Positions 50,923 through 59,135 of a DNA stretch of 64,000 bases are shown in pieces; position 1 is the stretch's first letter; every line of letters starts with the position of its first letter. The translations under genes and the position numbers were made by a program. Location: the NCBI GenBank assembly GCA_045130475.1, contig JBGUPU010000026.1, positions 8,264-72,263 on the forward strand. The letters run 5' to 3'. The notes under the pieces were generated by a model. It saw only the letters and a program-made list of their open reading frames with translations, was not told where the DNA came from and made no database searches. The DNA is from CAG-791 sp045130475 (GTDB lineage Bacteria; Bacillota; Clostridia; Lachnospirales; Lachnospiraceae).

Positions 50923-50999
50923 TTCCACAAATCTCATTTTTATAATAATAATTTCAGAAACAAAGCGGAAATTTCAATACCCGCCTGCAGGAAAAACGC

Positions 51000-52442
51000 T
51001 TACTGAAGCGGTTCTGCTTCTTCTCTATGTAAAAGGCAGACCGTCTCCACCGAACTTGTCCAGGGGAACTGGTCCACACAGACACCCCTGACAGGACGGT
51101 ATCCGGCTGCCACAAAGGCAGGCAGGTCCCTGGCAAGGCTTGTAGGCTTGCAGGAAATATAGAGTATATTGTCGACTCCGTAGGAAAGGATCCGGGGCAG
51201 CGCCTTTGGATGGATCCCGTCCCGCGGCGGGTCGAGAATAATGGTATCTGGTTTTTCTTCTATGGTATCCAGGACTTTGAATACATCGCCGGCCAGGAAA
51301 GAGCAGTTGTCCAGTCCGTTCCTCTGCGCATTCACTTTTGCCGCTTCGACAGCTTCCTCCACGATCTCGACACCGATCACTTTTTTGGCTGTTGATGCCA
51401 TGAGCTGGGCAATGGTGCCTGTACCGCTGTAGAGATCATAGACAATACCCTTTTCCTTGTCTGCCATTTCTCCTTCTGAGAGGAAGTTTCTGGCGGTGTC
51501 GTAGAGCACTTCAGCCCCGTGGCTGTTGGTCTGGAAAAAGGAAAAAGGCGTTACCTTGAATTGAAGTCCGAGCAGTTCCTCTGTAAAGAAATCTTTTCCG
51601 TAGAGGATCTCTGTTCCCTGGTCTGCGACTATGTCCGCAAGAGAATCATTTTTTGTATGCAGGATGCCGGCGAAACTGCCCTTTAAGGATCCCGCTTCCT
51701 GCAGCTGCAGAAGCGCCTCTCTGAAGCCGGAAAGATCCGGCTGCATCTGCGTAGTGGTGATAAGATCCACCAGGATCTCGCCTGTAAAGGCAGCCTTGCG
51801 CACCAGCAGATGGCGTAGATATCCTGTGTGGCGCAGGCGATGGTAAAACGGGAGCTCTGTCCTGCTGAAATACTGCAGGGCAGTCCGGAGGATCAATGAA
51901 AAATCCGGGTCCGTGATCCTGCAGCCGTCGACGGTTACAATGTCATAGAAACCGCCGCGCTTATGCATGCCGAGGGCAAGAGGACCATCCTTGTATTCGT
52001 CTCCGAAGGTATATTCCATTTTGTTGCGGTATTCGTACTCCTGGGGACTGGACTTGATCCCCTCAAACCATCGGGATACTGCAAGTTCATCCGCCGCAGC
52101 TCCGGAAAGCTGAGCCGCCTGCTCCATAGCACCTTGCAGAAGGCGTTCCACCTGGCTGCGCTTGAGTTCCAGTTCTTCCTCATAAGGGAGGTTCAGATAC
52201 ATGCATCCCCCGCACTTTCCGAAATGCGGGCAGGGGGCGTCCCGCTCAGCCGGTGCTTTTTCCAGAACTTCCTGCAGCATCCCCTCCGCCTTGCCGCGGC
52301 GCTTTTTTGATACACGAAGCAAGACCCGCTGCCCCGGCAGTACATTTTTGACAATACAGATTCCTTCAGATGTCTCAACGACACCCTTGCCCGGATAATC
52401 CACCCGGACCACATTTCCTTCCAGGATTTCACCTTTTTTCAT
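51000..52442 (-). CDS. 23S rRNA (uracil-C5)-methyltransferase, RlmD/RumA family
   Basis: The enzyme makes 5-methyluridine in 23S rRNA with SAM. An N-terminal TRAM domain (about 1-60) leads into a 4Fe-4S cysteine pattern CPHFGKCGGCMYL (about 71-83), then the SAM domain with DLYSGTGTIAQLM and DPPRDGIHPKAL, and the catalytic cysteine in ISCKPTSLARDL near 430. At 480 residues it has normal length. It is the last gene of a group with three upstream hypothetical membrane genes (20 bp gap), so it is probably co-transcribed with them. GGAGA precedes the ATG. The exact target (U1939 or U747) is not decided by sequence alone. Confidence 0.92.
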   Translation of the reverse strand: MKKGEILEGNVVRVDYPGKGVVETSEGICIVKNVLPGQRVLLRVSKKRRGKAEGMLQEVLEKAPAERDAPCPHFGKCGGCMYLNLPYEEELELKRSQVERLLQGAMEQAAQLSGAAADELAVSRWFEGIKSSPQEYEYRNKMEYTFGDEYKDGPLALGMHKRGGFYDIVTVDGCRITDPDFSLILRTALQYFSRTELPFYHRLRHTGYLRHLLVRKAAFTGEILVDLITTTQMQPDLSGFREALLQLQEAGSLKGSFAGILHTKNDSLADIVADQGTEILYGKDFFTEELLGLQFKVTPFSFFQTNSHGAEVLYDTARNFLSEGEMADKEKGIVYDLYSGTGTIAQLMASTAKKVIGVEIVEEAVEAAKVNAQRNGLDNCSFLAGDVFKVLDTIEEKPDTIILDPPRDGIHPKALPRILSYGVDNILYISCKPTSLARDLPAFVAAGYRPVRGVCVDQFPWTSSVETVCLLHREEAEPLQ

Positions 52443-52462
52443 TCAATATCTCCAAATAGAAA

Positions 52463-52909
52463 TCACTGCAGAATCTTCAGGATCCGTTCTTTTTCAGCGG
52501 AAAACTGTCCCATCTGCGGTTCGATCTCCTCCATTCTCTTACGGAAGACTGCAGCTTTTTCCGTCATCCCGGCCTTTTCGAATGCATTTGCGAAGAATGC
52601 TTTTTCAAAATATCTTCCTACAGCATAGTAGTCCGAGAGCTTTTGTACTTTCCGGTCGTCCTCTCTGCCGATGGCGTTTTCATTATAGCGGTCTGCCAGA
52701 TCGGTATAAGTTCCTTCCGATAAGGAATAGTAGAGGGATTGTTCGCTGTCATAATATACTTCTGAAGCATCACGCATGACAAATATGGTGATGAGGATGG
52801 AAATGCCGAGAATGACACTGAGGACAATATTGACAGCATTGAGAGGGGAAACCGGCTTTTTGGCAGGCGCAGAAACGCGGCTGCCCGGTGCCCGCATTCG
52901 TTTATTCAT
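52463..52909 (-). CDS. Hypothetical single-pass membrane protein (zinc-ribbon cluster, third gene)
   Basis: I do not recognise a family. The 148-residue protein has a basic N-terminus, one membrane segment (about 27-46, NIVLSVILGISILITIFVM) and a soluble, Glu/Tyr-rich outside part (about 50-148) with helical TPR-like spacing. ATG 52909, preceded by AGGAGG, overlaps the stop of the upstream gene by 8 bp, so translation is coupled. It has no zinc ribbon, unlike the two genes before it, but its outside part has a similar charged helical character. It is followed by rlmD. Confidence 0.75.
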   Translation of the reverse strand: MNKRMRAPGSRVSAPAKKPVSPLNAVNIVLSVILGISILITIFVMRDASEVYYDSEQSLYYSLSEGTYTDLADRYNENAIGREDDRKVQKLSDYYAVGRYFEKAFFANAFEKAGMTEKAAVFRKRMEEIEPQMGQFSAEKERILKILQ

Positions 52910-53666
52910 TCTCCACCTCCTGCATGTACTTTTCAAAGCCTCTCTCCACCAGGATCGTCCTGTTGCCCTGAGAAATCGTGCGCATGCTCTTTGCTTCTTC
53001 AGGTGTCATGGAAAGATAGGCTATAAAGACAGCTTCCATATCCTCGGCAATATTTTCGATCTGTTTCTGGATCTCAGGGTTCTGCCATGAGTCATAATAA
53101 GAATAATTGTCGGGATCCAGACTCTCATAGAATTCCTGAATATACTGGGCGGCATACCTCATATACATTTCCGGTCTGGAATATTTGCCGTGATTGATCA
53201 CCCTCATGATCTGATCGCAGGTATATCTATAAGTATTGGCAACCCGGGTGACCGGATAATATTCATCATAAAGATCCCTGAAGGTATACAGATCAATACT
53301 GCTGCAGTATGCCGAAAGACCGGTATAATCTTCTTCTGCCAGGAAGGACTCGATCTTCTGTCTGTACAGGTCTTCATTTCCCTTCGACTGCATATCCTGC
53401 CATATGCGGTGAATGGAATAGCTGTTAGCCTGTATAAAGATATTGGCGCCGATCGCCAGAAGAAGGAATGCAGTCACGGCAATGCGGACAGCTGTCCTGG
53501 ACTGCCTGCCTGCTCTCTCGATCACATCCTCTTTGGTCTGCTGAAATTCTTTGCGATAGTGCTGCATATCGCGGGCGTGCCGCATGGCTTCCTCATTGGG
53601 GCTTCCGCAGTAGGGGCAGTGCAGGTCCTCCAGACGGACTTCTCCCCCGCAGTTTTTACATTTCAT
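52902..53666 (-). CDS. Zinc-ribbon membrane protein of unknown function (second gene of cluster)
   Basis: No known family assigned. The 254-residue product has an N-terminal zinc ribbon MKCKNCGGEVRLEDLHCPYCG (Cys3, Cys6, Cys17, Cys20), a basic helix, one membrane segment (about 61-78, AVTAFLLLAIGANIFIQA), and a C-terminal outside domain rich in Tyr, Glu and Asp with helical repeats (about 85-250). The order ribbon-membrane helix-helical outside domain is the same as in the next upstream gene. It overlaps the downstream gene by 8 bp, forming a coupled set. The zinc ribbon probably faces the cytoplasm and the rest the cell surface. Confidence 0.78.
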   Translation of the reverse strand: MKCKNCGGEVRLEDLHCPYCGSPNEEAMRHARDMQHYRKEFQQTKEDVIERAGRQSRTAVRIAVTAFLLLAIGANIFIQANSYSIHRIWQDMQSKGNEDLYRQKIESFLAEEDYTGLSAYCSSIDLYTFRDLYDEYYPVTRVANTYRYTCDQIMRVINHGKYSRPEMYMRYAAQYIQEFYESLDPDNYSYYDSWQNPEIQKQIENIAEDMEAVFIAYLSMTPEEAKSMRTISQGNRTILVERGFEKYMQEVENE

Positions 53667-53709
53667 CTTCTGTCCTCATGTCTGCAGTGAAAACTGCTGT
53701 TCGCGCTGT

Positions 53710-54477
53710 TTACTCTTCCCATATTTCCGGATGATCCTTCACATATTGGCTGCATGCTTTATATTCGGGAAATCCGTCATTTTTTTCAAGCATCCTGTCA
53801 AATGTCCCGAGGTCTTCAGCAGATAAGTGAAAAATCTCCTCAAGATCATTCTGATACTGCTTTGCTCTGGCCGCCATGAGCTCCAGGTCCCCGGCAGGAA
53901 TGTTCCTTCTCTCTCTGAAGCCCCTGATCCTCAGCTCCTGATATAAAAGATCTGCTGCGTCATCTTCCGTGAAAAGTCCAGCTTCCCGGGCGGCAAGATC
54001 CTGATCTATATATTCGGCTTCTTCCCAGAATGTACAGAATTCATAATGTTCCCAATCATAAAGATCATGTCCCTCGTCCCGTGCATTCTCAAAGGAAGAG
54101 ATCAGAGTATCATATTCTCCCTCTTCAAAGAGTTTGTTTAGTTCCTGCAGATTTTCCTGCCTCCAGACGTACTCGTCCCTGTTCTGTCTGTTCTCCCGTC
54201 CTCTCATTACTCCGAACAGGATAAACAGGGCAGCCCCTGCCGCCAGGATGAATCCTATGATCACGGCGGTTCTCTTTCCGGACCTTCCGATCTCATTTCT
54301 GGATACATCTATACCTGTGTCGCCCACATCATCCAGGTCTTCCCTGATCTCATGCAGCTTTCGCATATATTCGCGCTCCGCTTCCGGAGCATAGGAAGAC
54401 CCGCAATATGGACATACAGCAATTCCCGGCAGAAGTTCAGCGCCGCACTGTCTGCAAATGATCTTTTTTGCCTGCAT
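53710..54477 (-). CDS. Zinc-ribbon membrane protein of unknown function (first gene of cluster)
   Basis: No known family assigned. A zinc ribbon (CRQCGAELLPGIAVCPYCGSS, Cys8-Cys11/Cys22-Cys25) is followed by a charged linker with helical heptads (about 30-65), a membrane segment (about 69-89, TAVIIGFILAAGAALFILFG) and a soluble outside domain (about 95-255) rich in Glu, Asp, Tyr and Arg. I chose ATG 54477 with AGGAGG upstream; the frame is open to 54603 but the extra part overlaps a repeat-like stretch. It shares layout with the next gene, and the two probably arose by duplication; sequence similarity outside the ribbon is low by eye. Confidence 0.78.
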   Translation of the reverse strand: MQAKKIICRQCGAELLPGIAVCPYCGSSYAPEAEREYMRKLHEIREDLDDVGDTGIDVSRNEIGRSGKRTAVIIGFILAAGAALFILFGVMRGRENRQNRDEYVWRQENLQELNKLFEEGEYDTLISSFENARDEGHDLYDWEHYEFCTFWEEAEYIDQDLAAREAGLFTEDDAADLLYQELRIRGFRERRNIPAGDLELMAARAKQYQNDLEEIFHLSAEDLGTFDRMLEKNDGFPEYKACSQYVKDHPEIWEE

Positions 54478-54576
54478 GGAAGGCTCCTCCTGTTTTTCCG
54501 TTTTTCTTTTGGCCGGCTGTGCTTTTATGCTCAAGCCCTCCTGCGGGAATTGAGCGATAAAGCGAGTTTCCATTTT

Positions 54577-54616
54577 GCGCGCGTATCCCACGACTGAAGT
54601 CACGGGTATTGCGCGC
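54577..54616. repeat. REP-like hairpin resembling IS200/IS605-type end palindromes
   Basis: A GC-rich hairpin with outer GCGCGC arms and an inner CCCACGACT/AGTCACGGG near-palindrome. CCCACGACT-type hairpins are common at the right end of IS200/IS605-type elements and in their derived REP repeats. No transposase is present nearby, so this would be a relic or a dispersed repeat. Confidence 0.35.
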
Positions 54617-54643
54617 TGAAGAATAAATGCCGGGCCGGGGGCA

Positions 54644-54681
54644 AATGAAAATGTGCCGGATCAGTCTGTCTCCGGCACATT
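54644..54681 (-). terminator. dapA terminator
   Basis: AATGTGCCGGA (54650-54660) pairs perfectly with TCCGGCACATT (54671-54681); a T-rich stretch follows on the minus strand. Confidence 0.75.
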
Positions 54682-54709
54682 CCGATTCATTCATGTAAAA
54701 AAAACGAAC

Positions 54710-55594
54710 TCAAAGGCAGCCGAATTCGATCATTGCCTTCCTAAGAGACTCCTTGTGGGCATCTGTCAGTTCGGTCAGGGGAAGCCTGGGAGATCCGACA
54801 TCAAAGCCCTGCATGTTCAGCGCGGCCTTGACCGGAATCGGGTTGACTTCAATGAAGAGCTGTTCGATCAGAGGAAGCGCCCTGAGCTGGAGTTTTTTGG
54901 CCTCCTCGTATCTTCCCTCCAGGCAGTGCATGACAAGGTCGTGAGTCTGACGGGGGGCTACATTTGCGAGAACGGAAATAACGCCGGATCCGCCGAGGGA
55001 ACATAAGGGTACGATCTGATCATCATTTCCGGAGTAAATATCGATTCTGCCGTCCACAAGGCTGGCCAGTTTCGCGACCTGGCTGATGTTGCCGGTGGCT
55101 TCCTTGATACCTGCTATGTTGGGCTGATCCTTGATAAGCCTTGCCATGGTCTCAGGCAGAATGTTGGTTCCGGTCCTGGAAGGAACATTATAAACAATGC
55201 AGGGAAGTCTGGTCGCGGATGCGATCGTGCGATAATGCTGGTACAGGCCGTCCTGGGTCGCTTTATTGTAATAAGGCGTGACAAGCAGAAGACCGTCCGC
55301 ACCGAGCTTTTCCGCCTCTTCAGACATCATAACAGCATGTGCTGTATTGTTGGAACCGGTACCTGCAACTACGGGAATTCTTCCCTTTGTCACCTCTGCG
55401 GAAAAGCGGATGGCTTCCAGATGCTCGGGATCGTCCAGTGTAGGAGCTTCGCCCGAAGTACCTACAACGACCAGTGCGTCAGTACCGTTTTTGATCTGGT
55501 CTTCGATCAGTCTCTCGAGAGAATCATAGTTGATCTCTCCGTTATCCTTCATAGGCGTGACGAGAGCAACACCGGATCCTTTAAAGATAGACAT
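54710..55594 (-). CDS. dapA: 4-hydroxy-tetrahydrodipicolinate synthase
   Basis: The enzyme condenses pyruvate and aspartate semialdehyde to start diaminopimelate/lysine synthesis. The Schiff-base Lys sits in AGIKEATGNISQV (about residue 162), Tyr and Arg of the active site in YNVPSRTGTN, and the GTSGEAPTL motif near 45. It has 294 residues, as is normal. The frame is open to 55717, but AGGAGG places the start at ATG 55594. No lysine riboswitch is apparent upstream, and dapB is not adjacent. Confidence 0.95.
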   Translation of the reverse strand: MSIFKGSGVALVTPMKDNGEINYDSLERLIEDQIKNGTDALVVVGTSGEAPTLDDPEHLEAIRFSAEVTKGRIPVVAGTGSNNTAHAVMMSEEAEKLGADGLLLVTPYYNKATQDGLYQHYRTIASATRLPCIVYNVPSRTGTNILPETMARLIKDQPNIAGIKEATGNISQVAKLASLVDGRIDIYSGNDDQIVPLCSLGGSGVISVLANVAPRQTHDLVMHCLEGRYEEAKKLQLRALPLIEQLFIEVNPIPVKAALNMQGFDVGSPRLPLTELTDAHKESLRKAMIEFGCL

Positions 55595-55760
55595 ATACAG
55601 TTTCCTCCTCATATATTTCGTGTACAGCCCTTTTCGGATCATATGCCTTTCCCCGGCTATGATCAGGCTGCAGCAGATTTTCAGCGCAGCAGCTACATTA
55701 TAACACAGTTTGACCAAATAGAAACCCTGTGTGCAGACTATCGTTTTACTTATTCAGCAC

Positions 55761-56453
55761 TTATTTCCATCTTCTCTCAAAGAAGTCTATGAGAAGCTCT
55801 CCCATGATCTCGCTGTCCGCAATATAACTGCCGTGGTCCGCTCCCCCGACGATCACCAGCTCTGCATCCGGCAGGCCGGAGGCGATCCGTTTCGTCTCAC
55901 TTGGCAAAATCAGGTCATTCTCTCCGGCAGTGACCAGAACCGGGATCCTGATTTTCTCAAGAGAGGAGGGATCGATCTGCGGCTCGGTGAGCATTAAAGT
56001 GATCAGCGGGTCGTGCTCTTTTTCATTGATCTTTGTGTACTCTTCAATAAATTCCGGTACGATACCTTCCGGTACCAGGTTGACGCCGCTGACAGCCATG
56101 ATCCCCAGGGTTCCGGGGTGTTTCATCTCAAGGAGGAATCCGATGATCCCCCCGTCGCTGTGGCCGTAGAAAGCAGGTTTGTCCATTCCCATGGCCTGAA
56201 TGAACTGAAACATGTCCTCGGCCATATCATCAAAATGGTATTCGCCAAGAGGCTCGTTTTTTCCATGCCCTCTGGAATCCGGAGCATAGACCCTGTACCC
56301 GGCATCGGTCAGCTGACCGATTTCAACATCAAACAGGTCGTGATCTTCGGCATTGCCGTGGACCAGAAGAACCGGTCTCCCATCACCCACAGCAGCATAA
56401 TGAAGGCTCACCCCGTTTACATGTACGATATTTGAAGCATCATATTTTTGCAT
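55761..56453 (-). CDS. Alpha/beta hydrolase
   Basis: The 230-residue protein has the hydrolase fold: an oxyanion region VLLVHGNAEDHDLF, nucleophile elbow GHSDGG (Ser in YGHSDGGIIGFLL), a late Asp (GENDLILP) and His (GADHGSY), making the Ser-Asp-His triad. No signal peptide is present, so it acts in the cytoplasm. The substrate is unknown; the family includes esterases, peptidases and dienelactone-type hydrolases. It lies 9 bp downstream of the DUF3089 lipoprotein gene, itself an alpha/beta fold protein, so the pair is co-expressed. AAGAGG precedes the ATG. Confidence 0.85.
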   Translation of the reverse strand: MQKYDASNIVHVNGVSLHYAAVGDGRPVLLVHGNAEDHDLFDVEIGQLTDAGYRVYAPDSRGHGKNEPLGEYHFDDMAEDMFQFIQAMGMDKPAFYGHSDGGIIGFLLEMKHPGTLGIMAVSGVNLVPEGIVPEFIEEYTKINEKEHDPLITLMLTEPQIDPSSLEKIRIPVLVTAGENDLILPSETKRIASGLPDAELVIVGGADHGSYIADSEIMGELLIDFFERRWK

Positions 56454-56462
56454 ACATACCTC

Positions 56463-57689
56463 TTAAGCAGCCTTGTCCAGAATGTTTTCCATATAGGTAT
56501 TGATGCGCAGTTCCACATTCTGCTGGAGATTTCTGAAGAAAAACTGGTAATCATAAAGATGATAGGATCCTTCGGGCAGGATGGGCAGTACGGGCGGATA
56601 TTCCTGAGGTGTGACATCTGTGACCTTCAGGACACCCCGTTCGGGATCGATATAGCAGCCGCACAGTTCGGGAACTTCCTGCCGGATCCCGCCGCTGTAG
56701 TCCGTAAAGCATGCTCCTGCATTTAAGGACTTGTCGGCAGGCGTACTGTCCGTCTTCCAGTTGAGGGGATTGATCGAGATTGCTGTCTGACCGGGAGGAT
56801 TGATCATAGAACCGGTCAGATCCTCGGACTCGCACTCGAAGCTGACGACGACACCTGTATCGTTTTCCGAAGCTGCGGGCTTGATCTGGGGATTTTCCGT
56901 GATCATCTCATCCGTCATCGCCCAGCCGATGGCATAGACTGCGACCAGCTGTTCCTGCAAAGCGCTGTCGCCGAAAAATTCCTTCAGGACGCGGTAGCAC
57001 ATATCAGCTCCCTGGGAAAAACCGGCAATGACGATGGGCCTGCCTTCATTCTCATTTTCCAGATACCAGGAAAAGGCTGCCGATACATCCTGGTAGGCCA
57101 GTTTCAGATACTGTTCACGGTCCTCAGGGCTCAGGTCATAGATTTTCATGGCCGCCTGCCTGTAATAGGGAGCAAACATTCTTGTATTGTCTTCATAGAT
57201 ACCGCGCTCCATATTCAGCGCGCCGAAAAAGCTCTTTTTTACCTTTTCATCATCCATAGACATATTGTATTCGTCCTTGGTATCCACTGTGGGACAGATC
57301 AGGAAGAGGTCAACATCCTTATCTTCACCCAGAGCAAAATACGCCCAGTTCTCTTCCTTTGCGTAGTCCGGCACAAGCTCCGGCTGTGCGCTTTCGGCTG
57401 CAGTCGCATCGACTGCAGCAGTTTCCGCCTGTGCCGCTCCCGGTGCAGACTGGTCTGCGGAGTCTGCCGAAGTGTCAGCTGCGGCGGAAGCCTCTTCTGT
57501 CTGTTCGTCCGCCTGCTCCTGTGCCTCTTCCGGGACGCTCTCCTGCTCAGATGCCGTCTGGGAATCTTTGTCAACAGAAGTCCCTGATTCAACAGCTTTC
57601 TGAGAACCGCCGCAGGCGGTCATAGAAAGAATCAGACAGATCACCGCAAACAGGGCGGACAGCTTCTTCCATTTCTTCATCAATTTCAT
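56463..57689 (-). CDS. DUF3089-family lipoprotein (alpha/beta hydrolase fold)
   Basis: The 408-residue protein has a lipoprotein signal with lipobox MTAC (Cys26) and a low-complexity Ala/Glu/Gln/Ser linker (about 27-105). The DUF3089 domain then shows VDLFLICPTVDTKDEYN, the FAPYYRQAAM segment and the nucleophile elbow GFSQGADMCYRVL. DUF3089 proteins are predicted secreted or anchored hydrolases; I do not know the substrate. Starts further upstream (to 57734) lack a ribosome site, while GGAAAGAG precedes ATG 57689. It is followed by a cytoplasmic alpha/beta hydrolase with a 9-bp gap. Confidence 0.82.
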   Translation of the reverse strand: MKLMKKWKKLSALFAVICLILSMTACGGSQKAVESGTSVDKDSQTASEQESVPEEAQEQADEQTEEASAAADTSADSADQSAPGAAQAETAAVDATAAESAQPELVPDYAKEENWAYFALGEDKDVDLFLICPTVDTKDEYNMSMDDEKVKKSFFGALNMERGIYEDNTRMFAPYYRQAAMKIYDLSPEDREQYLKLAYQDVSAAFSWYLENENEGRPIVIAGFSQGADMCYRVLKEFFGDSALQEQLVAVYAIGWAMTDEMITENPQIKPAASENDTGVVVSFECESEDLTGSMINPPGQTAISINPLNWKTDSTPADKSLNAGACFTDYSGGIRQEVPELCGCYIDPERGVLKVTDVTPQEYPPVLPILPEGSYHLYDYQFFFRNLQQNVELRINTYMENILDKAA

Positions 57690-57775
57690 TTTTATTCTCT
57701 CTTTCCAAATATGCCATACACATGTGTTAAACAAGGATCTTTCTATTTCTTACCATTGATTATACTACAAAGCTA

Positions 57776-57804
57776 TTGATTTTCATTATTTTTAGAAGTA
57801 TACT
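57776..57804 (+). promoter_or_regulatory. ssrA promoter
   Basis: Plus strand -35 TTGATT (57776-57781), 17-base spacer, -10 TATACT (57799-57804). About 70 bases of leader precede the mature 5' end and contain a GCAGT...ACTGC hairpin (57815-57848); RNase P removal of the leader is expected. Confidence 0.65.
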
Positions 57805-57882
57805 GTGAAAACACAGCAGTTTCCATGCATTTTTTATGGAACACTGCCGGCATTGGCCTCAAGGCCTGTTGCACGTTTACAT

Positions 57883-58230
57883 GGGTTAGTAAAGGTTTCG
57901 ACAGGGGTCTTGCAGGTGGAGAAGCGATCCGGAGCCGAGCGTCAAACGGCAAAATTAAAAAATAAACGCTAACGATAGAGTAGCACTCGCAGCCTAAGAG
58001 CTGCGTGTCGCCCGGAAGTCACCCGCATCTTCCGGATACGGCATCATGAAAGCGGGAAACGACATGGCTTAAGCTTTGCGGCTATGGGCGTATGATGAAG
58101 CTACCAAACCGGCCAGATTGACTGTTCTCTCGCCGGATGCGGGAAATGGACTTGTCCGCAAGAACAGGATATGATCGTAGAAGTACACTGAATGGGCTTT
58201 TGGACGCGGGTTCGATTCCCGCCTAATCCA
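57883..58230 (+). ncRNA. ssrA: Transfer-messenger RNA (tmRNA)
   Basis: tmRNA rescues stalled ribosomes by adding a degradation tag. The 5' GGGTTAG (57883-57889) pairs with 3' CTAATCC (58223-58229), including the G3-U70 wobble that alanyl-tRNA synthetase reads, followed by discriminator A58230; the T arm GCGGGTTCGATTCCCGC is intact. The tag frame runs from GCT 57968 to TAA 57995-57997 and encodes ANDRVALAA, a typical ALAA-ending tag. The internal pseudoknot region (about 58000-58190) is rich in paired stems. CCA is not encoded and must be added. The gene is followed by a strong terminator; smpB is not next to it. Confidence 0.97.
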
Positions 58231-58244
58231 CTCAATTATTGAAA

Positions 58245-58285
58245 AGAACCGGGATCCGCCGATTACAGGGATCCCGGTTCTTTTT
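58245..58285 (+). terminator. ssrA terminator
   Basis: AAGAACCGGGATCC (58245-58258) pairs perfectly with GGATCCCGGTTCTT (58269-58282), followed by TTTTT. Confidence 0.92.
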
Positions 58286-58347
58286 CTATTCTTTATCTCT
58301 AAATGCCCGTTACTGCAGTCGTTGGATCGGCGCACAAAAGTACAGGG

Positions 58348-59100
58348 TCAAAGATCCATCTCATTCTCGAAAAAGATCCTGTCCGTGTATTTCTCAATGC
58401 GGGGATCTTTCAGATATTCCCTGACCTGGTCCCGGCGGCCCCAGTAGTGCATGGGGAAAACGTGTCCGGCACCCAGAATCTCCATAAAAGAGGCCATGCA
58501 TCGGGGCGCATGCTCCTCCAGCCTGAAATCAAGGGGCACAAAAGCGATGTCTAAAAGCTCCGGCGCAGTCTTTCTCTCTTCCGCCGCTTCTTCGGGATGT
58601 TCACTGCGGATGCTGTCAGCAAGGAACTGCATCTCGGCGCGGCACTTTTTCTCTGATGCAATGTTATCTTCCATAGGTTCATCGTTCCAGAACCAGACAT
58701 TAAGGTCACCTGCGTGGTAGATGCGTTTTCCCTCGGTCTCAATGTAGAAGGCAACGCCCATGTCCGTGGATTCGAGGGTCGTGATCTTGAGGACAGCGGG
58801 TCCCTGGCCGTCGGCCGGGATCGTATAGCTTCCGTGCGCTTTCACTGTGACCACTTGAGCCTCCGGGTGATTGGCAGCATCCGCAATCCCTTCGTCCAGG
58901 ATATAGGTGACGTTGGGGCAGGATTTCTGCAGATCCCAGATCTGCGGGCTGTAGTGATCCTCATGGCTGTGGGAGCAGAACACATAGAGCTTTTTGTCTT
59001 TGGGTATCTCCGGAAGGCTTCCCTTATACCAGTCAAAAAGGAGCGCGCTGTGATCCATAGTCACAAGAAATGCGCTGTGATAGATGTGTGTGATCTTCAT
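58348..59100 (-). CDS. MBL-fold metallo-hydrolase
   Basis: The 250-residue protein has the metallo-beta-lactamase metal motif CSHSHEDHYSP (HxHxDH), a later YHAGDLNVWFWN (bridging Asp) and FPMHYWGRRDQV (third His). Members range from hydrolases to ribonucleases and UlaG-like lactonases; the ordering of motifs and length fit the small MBL/UlaG-like group but not a specific substrate. ATG 59100 is chosen for the GGAGG 8 bases upstream. It follows polC by 35 bp, and polC-MBL co-transcription is likely. Confidence 0.86.
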   Translation of the reverse strand: MKITHIYHSAFLVTMDHSALLFDWYKGSLPEIPKDKKLYVFCSHSHEDHYSPQIWDLQKSCPNVTYILDEGIADAANHPEAQVVTVKAHGSYTIPADGQGPAVLKITTLESTDMGVAFYIETEGKRIYHAGDLNVWFWNDEPMEDNIASEKKCRAEMQFLADSIRSEHPEEAAEERKTAPELLDIAFVPLDFRLEEHAPRCMASFMEILGAGHVFPMHYWGRRDQVREYLKDPRIEKYTDRIFFENEMDL

Positions 59101-59135
59101 TTCATTATCCTCCGGCGATTGCAATCATGCGGCAA

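Noticed and set aside
50809..50999. A purine riboswitch before the nucleoside-type transporter
   Set aside because: The leader between promoter and bmp is under 100 bases and shows no aptamer stems with conserved purine-riboswitch loops.
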